Positions 49,376-55,754 of a DNA stretch of 64,000 bases are shown one piece after another. A program made the position numbers and the translations under genes. The first letter of the stretch is position 1. Every line of letters starts with the position of its first letter. A model generated the notes under the pieces. It made no database searches and was not told where the DNA came from. It was given only the letters and a program-made list of their open reading frames with translations. Source of the stretch: Bacteroidaceae bacterium (lineage in GTDB: Bacteria > Bacteroidota > Bacteroidia > Bacteroidales > Bacteroidaceae); contig JAFSNB010000019.1 of the NCBI GenBank assembly GCA_017447625.1, positions 1-64,000 of the forward strand, given 5' to 3'.

Positions 49376-49384
49376 GCAAAGGTA
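49376..49384 (-). promoter_or_regulatory. -7 element, P-type ATPase
   Basis: TACCTTTGC on the minus strand, about 26 bases before the ATG at 49350. A TTTG at 49410-49413 could be the -33 element. Confidence 0.7.
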
Positions 49385-49396
49385 CGGCAATATGCG

Positions 49397-49411
49397 TGCA
49401 ACTCAGTTGCA
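49397..49411. promoter_or_regulatory. 15-bp perfect palindrome, putative metal-regulator operator
   Basis: TGCAACTCAGTTGCA, a perfect dyad around a central C, located just upstream of the -7 element of the P-type ATPase promoter. The symmetry and place suit a Fur/Zur-type or other dimeric metalloregulator. Identity of the regulator is inference. Confidence 0.6.
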
Positions 49412-49761
49412 AACAACAAATAGTAAGCTTTTATCTGAAAATCTTTTCTTTGAAATCTCTTTTTCTCTTTTATTTTCTTCTCTTTTCCTTTTTTCTTTGA
49501 AATAAAAGTTGTATCTTTGCACCGTGAAATGAGAGGTAAGAGAGGTTGATTCCAACTTATGAAGGAATATAAAACCAAGCCACGGATTTAATAATCCACG
49601 CCGAGGATTATTAAATTCAGGCCGAGAATCCAAGAAACCACGTCGGTAATTTATTTTCCCTTCAAGGTCTTTTGCATTTTACCCCAGTATCAAAAGCATT
49701 TTGCCCCAAGGCCCAACAACTTGTCAACCTTGGGCAAAGAGGTTGCCAGCCCATTTCACTC
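49412..49761. other. Intergenic tract with an orphan plus-strand promoter
   Basis: No gene. A plus-strand -7 element (49512-49520) reads into sequence that has only very short frames and a perfect 12-bp hairpin (49586-49616). The stretch around 49620-49740 has no recognisable features. Confidence 0.5.
49512..49616 (+). ncRNA. Candidate small RNA: promoter followed by a hairpin, no ORF
   Basis: TATCTTTGC at 49512-49520 is a full -7 consensus with no gene downstream on its strand. About 65 bases later ATTTAATAATCC (49586-49597) pairs with GGATTATTAAAT (49605-49616). The following GGCCGAGAATCC partly repeats the loop region. Only 6- and 10-codon frames are present. Start and end of the RNA are guesses. 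Confidence 0.3.
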
Positions 49762-50055
49762 TCATACTGATTCGGCCATTTCTAATTCTTCCTGTTCCTC
49801 ATCCAAATCGTGCCACATATCTTCATCATCAATAACTCTTCCTGCTGCGATGTCAGCCTCACCAGCGTCAATCAAAGCATCAAATTCCTCCATGGTGTAA
49901 CGCTTCATTGGAGGCACAGCCACCGTTGGTTTTACACTTTCTGCCAACATCATTATCAGTTCCAGTTTTTGACTGTCATCCATATCTTGCACTAGCCCCC
50001 AATAATAACTCATTGGGTGTTCGTTTTTGCGTCTTCTTACGGTTTTAGTTGCCAT
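49762..50055 (-). CDS. Orphan antitoxin-like protein
   Basis: 97 residues: basic N-terminus (MATKTVRRRKNEHPMSYYWG), a helix KLELIMMLAESVKP, and the block MKRYTMEEFDALIDAGEADIAAGRVIDDEDMW, which is typical of antitoxins paired with RelE- or PIN-type toxins in Bacteroidota (neutralising acidic C-terminus). No toxin gene lies directly on either side, so it is an orphan. Promoter TATTTTTG on the minus strand at 50083-50090, 28 bases before the ATG. Confidence 0.65.
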   Translation of the reverse strand: MATKTVRRRKNEHPMSYYWGLVQDMDDSQKLELIMMLAESVKPTVAVPPMKRYTMEEFDALIDAGEADIAAGRVIDDEDMWHDLDEEQEELEMAESV

Positions 50056-50082
50056 AATCGTCGTTTTCTATGATTCTGGGGA

Positions 50083-50090
50083 CAAAAATA
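50083..50090 (-). promoter_or_regulatory. -7 element of the orphan antitoxin gene
   Basis: TATTTTTG on the minus strand, matching TAnnTTTG. Confidence 0.5.
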
Positions 50091-50324
50091 CAGACTTTAA
50101 CCTAAACCACCAATTTTTTTCAGGAAAGTGGATAAAATGGGAATTATACAAGATACATGTGCTAAGAAACGCAAAGAGACTAAGCACTACACCCAGCCTC
50201 TTTGCTAAACTGTCTTAAGTCCTTAAACTCTTATACTGCTTAAACTGGCCTTTACTGTCAATTATTGCTCTCTCGGAGCAGCAAGGCAGAGGCAGAAGCC
50301 CTTTTACATCCTTTTTTTGCGGCG

Positions 50325-51245
50325 TTACTTTCGGCTGATACTTATCATTCTCTTTTCCCGTTGCAGGCTTTTGTCACGGCTGAGCAAACGTTGCTGCCAC
50401 TTTTGGAACTGCGCATATTCCAAATAGTCAGGAACCTCCACACTTTCCCCATGTACCCACACATTGCCGCCCTTGGTTAGCACAGGACGGGTTATGGGAT
50501 TCGGGGAGAAAAACACATAAACCTGATTGTAGTCCGTTTCATCTAAAGCCATTGTCAGAAGAGGATCTGTTGGCATAGCTCCATCTTGGTTGTTATGCTT
50601 ATCTGAAAAGAACACATAACGTTGTCCTCCGCGTACAGGATAGCTGCCTTTCGGGTCGCCTGCGTTCGGTACAAGGCTGTAAGCCATTCCCAACTCGTCG
50701 GTAAGGAATACAACGAGGTATCCGTCACTTGGCGCTTTAAAAGTCATAAACAGCTCGTCACCATTCTTGAATTCGCAGGCGGCTGAACGCTCCTCTACGT
50801 GGTTACGCATCAACTGCCATTGGAATTCAGGACGATTCCACGTCACCTCTCTTGCCAGTCCTTTTACGTTGCAAGTGATGAACCAGTTGCCGATTCCATC
50901 CTGTTGTGGTTCTGTGAAGGTTGGGGCTTGCAGGTCACTAATCCATTCGCCTTTGTATTCGCTAACACCTGTGGAATAGAATTTGCTGTATTCCTTCGTG
51001 CGTCGTGAGTTAGTGGCCTTACTCTCAATTATGGTGTTAGTTTGCGCCATAATTGTACCCGGAAAAGCATTCTTGATGGCTTCTTCTTTTGCTTTCTCTT
51101 CGGCTTCGTTCTGAGCCTGTTTCAGAGATATTGCAGAGGTATATACGTAGGTATATGTTCCCTCTATCTTCTTCTCTTTCTGGGCAGATACAGAAGCGGT
51201 AAAGAGTCCTCCCAATAATAAGCCAATGATGATTCCGCGTTTCAT
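50325..51245 (-). CDS. Exported DUF4384 protein, partner of a caspase
   Basis: 306 residues with a cleavable signal (MKRGIIIGLLLGGLFTASVSAQ). The N-terminal part (residues 25-140, helical LKQAQNEAEEKAKEEAIKNAFPGTI, then strands) is followed by DUF4384 at about 150-250 (FKNGDELFMTFKAPSDGYLVVFLTDELGMAYSLVPN), a beta-sandwich found next to, or fused to, caspases and kinases. It starts 8 bases after the caspase gene ends, in one operon, so the two probably act together in the envelope. The C-terminal 30 residues are basic. Confidence 0.8.
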   Translation of the reverse strand: MKRGIIIGLLLGGLFTASVSAQKEKKIEGTYTYVYTSAISLKQAQNEAEEKAKEEAIKNAFPGTIMAQTNTIIESKATNSRRTKEYSKFYSTGVSEYKGEWISDLQAPTFTEPQQDGIGNWFITCNVKGLAREVTWNRPEFQWQLMRNHVEERSAACEFKNGDELFMTFKAPSDGYLVVFLTDELGMAYSLVPNAGDPKGSYPVRGGQRYVFFSDKHNNQDGAMPTDPLLTMALDETDYNQVYVFFSPNPITRPVLTKGGNVWVHGESVEVPDYLEYAQFQKWQQRLLSRDKSLQREKRMISISRK

Positions 51246-51253
51246 ACCGGGGG

Positions 51254-52666
51254 CTAATTATTCAGTTTCCATGTCTTCCAAGCATCTCCCACAATTGGGC
51301 TGCTCTCGTATGTTGGCGTTTGTTTATGCATTTCCAATGCAGCTTCTCGTTTTACATTACGCTGCACTGCCTGCCACAGCTGTTCCAGCGATACGTCTCC
51401 TTGTGTCTCTTGCAATTGTTTCAAAAGATAGTATGTAAAGAGTCCGTGATTTTGAGCCCTCAGCGGCCAAGCAGATTGGTTGGCATCAGTAGATGAGAAC
51501 ACAACCATATTGCCTTTCGGACCAATCTTTGGCTTTTTGACCACGATTCGGCTACCGCTGTAGATACTTTGTCCGCTTCGGTCTGTACCAGTAAAGCAAG
51601 CATCCATAAATACTGTTATTTGGTTAGCTCCAGTTTGTTGGAGATCTGCAAACAATTCGCTTGTGCTGTAAAGCGAGGTGCTCTGAGCATTTTCGGCATC
51701 AGTAGGGATTATGAATGCATCGTCTCGTTTGTCTTTGTCCTCGCCTGGTGTGCCATGACCAGCATAGTAGAAGATAAGTTTGATTTCACCGTCGAAAGCA
51801 GAGGCAATATTGGGGAGGTTGTTTTTCATAAGATTTCTTATTGCTCCGTATGTGGCATTTGGCAGATAAAGTATCTGCCGATGGGGTATCCCAAGCGTTT
51901 TTTCGCAGTACTCTGCCACTTTTTTTGCATCTTGCATAGCATATTCAACGGTAGGCATGTGCTGGTACAGTTGATTACCTATTACAATAGCCACAGTATT
52001 ATCATTCTTTCCACCCTTTGTGACAGGAATGTTGTAATCCACGTCACTATTGAAAACGAGATGAACAGTATCTTCCCGTACCGGGTTGACGTTAATGAAT
52101 TCCTCAAATGGCCGTAGGCTGGCAATCCAGTTATTATAGTCTCCCACTTCACGTGAGTAATGGTTTTGATACATCGCCTCAAGGTCCGCATTTGCAGCCG
52201 AGTTGCCAAATTGTTGTGCTGTCCGCAGGTATCGCAGGCATGTGTGCGGTTCGTTACTATACAGGTCGGCAAGGCAATAGAGTGCCTCAGCACGCTGGAC
52301 TGTCCCAGCTTTCTTGTCATTAGCCAATGCTCTATATTTTTGAGTCGCTGCTTGCCTGTACTCCTCATAATGCATAGGGTCTATCTTGTACATCAGACGG
52401 CATGCATCTGCATGTCCTGCATCCGCAGCAGCCTTAATCAGTTTCTTTCCTGCGCCCACTTTCTGGCTTTGCAGATTCTTAATGCCATTCAAATAACAGT
52501 ATCCAAGTTCATACTGTGCCTGTAAATCGCCGTTTTTTGCATTGTTTTCTAATGCCTTAAGCGCGGCCTTGGTGGTCGGGACTTTAGGGGTGAGCTGGGC
52601 ATAGGCTGGAATAGTGGACGTAAGTAACGCCACTCCAATCAATATAATATAAAAGTTTCGTTTCAT
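51254..52666 (-). CDS. Exported caspase-family (C14) peptidase with Sel1 repeats
   Basis: 470 residues. Signal peptide MKRNFYIILIGVALLTSTIPAYAQ; Sel1-like helical repeats at about 35-190 (AKNGDLQAQYELGYCYLNGIKN, AADAGHADACRLMYKIDP, QRAEALYCLADLYSNEP); a caspase-fold domain at about 215-440 with the catalytic dyad His304 (IFYYAGHGTPG) and Cys357 (VFMDACFTGTD). Both catalytic residues are intact, so it should be an active Cys protease, likely cutting after a basic residue like other metacaspase-type enzymes (inference). Unlike cytoplasmic defence caspases it is exported. Operon with the DUF4384 gene. Confidence 0.9.
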   Translation of the reverse strand: MKRNFYIILIGVALLTSTIPAYAQLTPKVPTTKAALKALENNAKNGDLQAQYELGYCYLNGIKNLQSQKVGAGKKLIKAAADAGHADACRLMYKIDPMHYEEYRQAATQKYRALANDKKAGTVQRAEALYCLADLYSNEPHTCLRYLRTAQQFGNSAANADLEAMYQNHYSREVGDYNNWIASLRPFEEFINVNPVREDTVHLVFNSDVDYNIPVTKGGKNDNTVAIVIGNQLYQHMPTVEYAMQDAKKVAEYCEKTLGIPHRQILYLPNATYGAIRNLMKNNLPNIASAFDGEIKLIFYYAGHGTPGEDKDKRDDAFIIPTDAENAQSTSLYSTSELFADLQQTGANQITVFMDACFTGTDRSGQSIYSGSRIVVKKPKIGPKGNMVVFSSTDANQSAWPLRAQNHGLFTYYLLKQLQETQGDVSLEQLWQAVQRNVKREAALEMHKQTPTYESSPIVGDAWKTWKLNN

Positions 52667-52864
52667 AAGTAAGTGAATAAAAATATTTAACTATATTTGT
52701 AATGGTAGGTGACGTTATGCCTTTTCTGTCTCTTTGGCATATCTTTCCCTCCTTACCTCTGTCACGTAGCCCGCTACGCTCCTTCAGAAAGAAGTGAAAT
52801 CTGCATCCAAATAGAACATAAAATACATATAACTATTATTGTTCACCTACTTAACTGAAAAATA

Positions 52865-53536
52865 TTATTTGGTTTGTACGGGACGAACATAAAGATAAGT
52901 AGAAGAAGAAATTTCATAGCTGGATGTATACACACTACCTGATGAATAACTAATCCTAAAATAATAATATTTTTCACTATTATATTTATATTGATAATAA
53001 TCTCCTGTCCAATAATCGAAAACTGTTCTAGATAGATCATTGGGGTCCATAGGAAAGAAAATAGAATTCCCATTTGACCCGGTAACACGGAATCCAAAAT
53101 GTGAGCCAAGTGCTTCATATTTCCAAGTGCAATTTCCCAATTCATTCCATTGAGCGCGTGTCGGAAGTCGCATAGCGTTGTTAAGTGTATAGGCGGGATC
53201 GTATAACGTGCCCGAAATATCAACGTTCTGTGCTTTCACCCCATCTTTATTAACCAGATTATATTCATTTCCCAAGGAGTCTGTGTCCGCGGCTCCTAAA
53301 TTCTTATTGGCCCATTTGACGCTTAGTCCTAAATCAACGAACTCATAATCATCTACAACTGGTTCAGGTTCAGGTTCAGGCTCTGGTTCAGGTTCAGGCT
53401 CTGGTCCAGGTTCAGGCTCTGGTTCCTTTTTGTTATTGATTTCCACAATTCGTTTCAGTTCACTCAAGTCTTCACCGAAGCATCCGCTTATTACTATTGC
53501 ACCTATCAGCAGTAATATTATCTGTATTTTTTTCAT
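52865..53536 (-). CDS. Lipoprotein with EP-repeat stalk and FISUMP-like domain
   Basis: 223 residues. Lipoprotein signal MKKIQIILLLIGAIVISGC, then a stalk of Glu-Pro dipeptides (about residues 38-60, encoded by a GGTTCAGGTTCAGGCTCT-like tandem), then a domain YEFVDLGLSVKWANKNLGA ... MRLPTRAQWNELGNCTWKYE ... GFRVTGSNGNSIFFP that resembles the Fibrobacter major paralogous (FISUMP) domain common in Bacteroidota surface lipoproteins. The rigid stalk should hold the domain away from the membrane. 18 bases downstream of the beta-barrel protein gene. Confidence 0.78.
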   Translation of the reverse strand: MKKIQIILLLIGAIVISGCFGEDLSELKRIVEINNKKEPEPEPGPEPEPEPEPEPEPEPVVDDYEFVDLGLSVKWANKNLGAADTDSLGNEYNLVNKDGVKAQNVDISGTLYDPAYTLNNAMRLPTRAQWNELGNCTWKYEALGSHFGFRVTGSNGNSIFFPMDPNDLSRTVFDYWTGDYYQYKYNSEKYYYFRISYSSGSVYTSSYEISSSTYLYVRPVQTK

Positions 53537-53554
53537 AACGTTTGTATTTTATAG

Positions 53555-54379
53555 TTAGAACATATATCCAATTCCAAAGTGGATTGTGCCGAACGTCTCG
53601 TCATTCTTTCCATTACCAAACATTTCAAATCCTTGTAATATTGTCATTCCCAGATTTAGTGATATATATTTCAAGTTTACTATGCTGCCAATTTCGAAGG
53701 CCATACCACCAGAGCTTCTGTCATAGTTCATGTAATCGGTATTTCCGGATGTGAATGTTATTCTTCGTCCCATAAAGCCGCTGCCTAAATAGATATACCA
53801 AGGACCTACTGGACGGAACATCGCGCCAGTACTTGCCTGCCAAAAACCTGTCTTGTATTTTGTTGCAGCATAAATTGGATCCGGCTCAGTACTGGAATAA
53901 CTATAATTATCGTCTGATTTAAATGCTATATCGTAATTTGGCATTCCGCTAAATAAGCCCCTTACGTAGAATCCCCAACGGTCTTTTGTCATTCCAAACA
54001 TAAGTCCCAAGGGTATGTCTTTAGAGTCCTTGGAAATGAGGGCGCATTGTGCGGCCAAATAGTATCGCCATCCTGCTTTTGAGTTCCAATAACGCAAATC
54101 TTTAAGCTGTATGCGTGTGTCTCCTTTTTTGTTTATTCGCTTTATGGCTGGGGCCTTTCCGATAGCATTCACTTCAATCCGGCTAATCGGTTGAAGCGTT
54201 TCAAGGGAAAATGAGCCATCCATTGTTGATGTCGCTGTTTTTGTGGTACCGCGTCCTGTAATACGCGCTCCGGAGATTGGGTTGCCATAACGGTCAACCA
54301 CTTGGCCTCGTGTGACATGCTGAGCCATCATCATAGAGGGCACAGCCATGAGGAGCAGTAGAAATAGATGATGCTTCAT
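53555..54379 (-). CDS. Outer-membrane protein: carboxypeptidase-regulatory-like domain plus beta barrel
   Basis: 274 residues from MKHHLFLLLLMAVPSMMMAQ (signal peptide; the longer frame to 54466 is rejected). Residues 20-85 form a CarboxypepD_reg-like plug (TRGQVVDRYGNPISGARITGRGTTKTATSTMDGSF); the rest alternates amphipathic strands (GWRYYLAAQCAL, WGFYVRGLFSG, GPWYIYLGSGFMGRRITFT) and ends in FGIGYMF, an aromatic C-terminus typical of outer-membrane barrels. Probably an outer-membrane anchor for the caspase-associated lipoprotein cluster (inference). Confidence 0.75.
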   Translation of the reverse strand: MKHHLFLLLLMAVPSMMMAQHVTRGQVVDRYGNPISGARITGRGTTKTATSTMDGSFSLETLQPISRIEVNAIGKAPAIKRINKKGDTRIQLKDLRYWNSKAGWRYYLAAQCALISKDSKDIPLGLMFGMTKDRWGFYVRGLFSGMPNYDIAFKSDDNYSYSSTEPDPIYAATKYKTGFWQASTGAMFRPVGPWYIYLGSGFMGRRITFTSGNTDYMNYDRSSGGMAFEIGSIVNLKYISLNLGMTILQGFEMFGNGKNDETFGTIHFGIGYMF

Positions 54380-54918
54380 ATACTTTGCAATAATAGCGCC
54401 ACAACGTGCTCCCCGACGTTTGGCCAAACAGGTTAAATAACAGATTTCTCTTCCCCATATATACAAAAAGCGCGGGAGTCTAGTCCTGTTACTCGTCCCG
54501 CACTACACGGCCTTCGCATTGCCATCTTGCCTAGGGACAAGCAACAATGCAGAAGCCCACGCTGTATGTATATACACACCAACACCTCTCTATTGGCCTT
54601 ATATATTAATAATAAGGTATAGTGAGGGCTGCATATCACATACCCATGAACGTCTCCACGTTGCTTTGCTTTAAGGCAAGGATAGAGTTTGCGAAGTTCT
54701 GTAGTGCCAAAGAACAAAGCGCAGAAAACGCTTTCGTCGATATATGTGTCCCACCCATCCGCTTCTGCATGATTCAGGTATCGCTATACCCTCAAATGCA
54801 TCCGTTTCTTGAAAAGGACGCCGCAAAGTTAAGGTTTAGTTTGAAAATGGCAAAGAAAAAGGAAAGAAAAATGGCATAACGCCAATTAATATTGCTGACT
54901 TGAGACTATTTAATAGTT
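54380..54918. other. Structured non-coding segment in the caspase cluster
   Basis: No supported gene. On the minus strand the tract from about 54800 to 54466 contains a hairpin-rich sequence ending in a stem GCGGGA ... TCCCGC followed by a T run (54466-54503). One frame reads RRPCSAGRVTGLDSRAF; I have an impression, not checked, that such a segment recurs in Bacteroidales genomes, which would suggest a conserved RNA or repeat element rather than a protein. Confidence 0.4.
54466..54503 (-). terminator. Terminator-like hairpin
   Basis: On the minus strand GTGCGGGACGAGTAACAGGA continues to CTCCCGCGC and is followed by TTTTTG. It would end any transcript coming from the tract upstream and separates the 220-residue protein gene from the barrel gene. 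Confidence 0.5.
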
Positions 54919-55581
54919 TTAGAATCCTATTGCTTCTATTATATCAGGCAGTAATGGATAAATATATCTATCTTTTATAACACCCACTTCTTCAGAGTAA
55001 TTAGATTTATCTATTTCTTCATCTATAATCCTCTGTACAAAGTCGATAAACTGATGTTTAGGGTAGGCATAATAGGCCTTGCACTCAATCATATTATTAC
55101 TCAATTTACGATATATTCTCATCATACAAACAAAGCGCAATTGAGAAATAGAAGTTCGGGGCTGATGTCCTGATAACATCCATAATCTCTTTAAATCTTT
55201 ACATAAAGTAATAGCTTTCTCGTTGTTGCCATATGCTATCACATGATGATAAACGCTATCCAAAACAAAAACAAGATTATTAGAATATTTCCTTTTTGCA
55301 TCCTGTTCCGCCAACATAAATGCTATAGAGTCAGACTGAGCTGAGGCTTCTCCATCTTTTATAATCCATTTGCTAAAGCCATAATCATCTTTTTCAAACA
55401 AGGTAGATGACAAGTTTGATAATTGCTCTTTGAGCGTTCCTTCGTTTGGAAGTGTTCGCCACCCTTGCTTCTGCAATTGTCTAACATTAATCATCATGCG
55501 GCTATCAACCTTTGACAATGACGATTGAGCATATCCCAACGATACAGCAAATGCTAAAACAAAAGAGCAAATTATTCTCAT
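54919..55581 (-). CDS. Exported protein of unknown function, LQxxGW type
   Basis: 220 residues with a signal peptide (MRIICSFVLAFAVSLGYAQ). The block VRQLQKQGWRTLPNEGTLKEQL resembles small exported Bacteroidota proteins in which a Gln-x-x-Gly-Trp segment is followed by a helical domain (DSIAFMLAEQDAKRKYSNNLVFVLD). No catalytic motif seen. It lies upstream of the barrel, lipoprotein and caspase genes, all on the minus strand, but is separated by 540 bases and a hairpin, so co-regulation is uncertain. Confidence 0.6.
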   Translation of the reverse strand: MRIICSFVLAFAVSLGYAQSSLSKVDSRMMINVRQLQKQGWRTLPNEGTLKEQLSNLSSTLFEKDDYGFSKWIIKDGEASAQSDSIAFMLAEQDAKRKYSNNLVFVLDSVYHHVIAYGNNEKAITLCKDLKRLWMLSGHQPRTSISQLRFVCMMRIYRKLSNNMIECKAYYAYPKHQFIDFVQRIIDEEIDKSNYSEEVGVIKDRYIYPLLPDIIEAIGF

Positions 55582-55672
55582 AACACAAGTATAATAAAAA
55601 TATGTATCTTCATCGGGTATTCCGTTCGTGTCATACTAGGAGCCGAAGGAAATCGCCTCTAATGAATAAGAA

Positions 55673-55707
55673 CGGCGTGAGATTATAGCTCTCACGCCGC
55701 AAAAGTA
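55673..55707 (-). promoter_or_regulatory. Hairpin overlapping a -7 element
   Basis: CGGCGTGAGA (55673-55682) pairs with TCTCACGCCG (55690-55699). It can serve as the terminator of the giant gene (stop at 55755), yet TACTTTTGC on the minus strand at 55699-55707 is a good -7 element whose transcript would begin with this hairpin and lead to the 54919-55581 gene. Confidence 0.55.
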
Positions 55708-55754
55708 AAGCTTTATGGTTAATTGACAAAGGATTTATCCAGAAAAGTGCAAAA

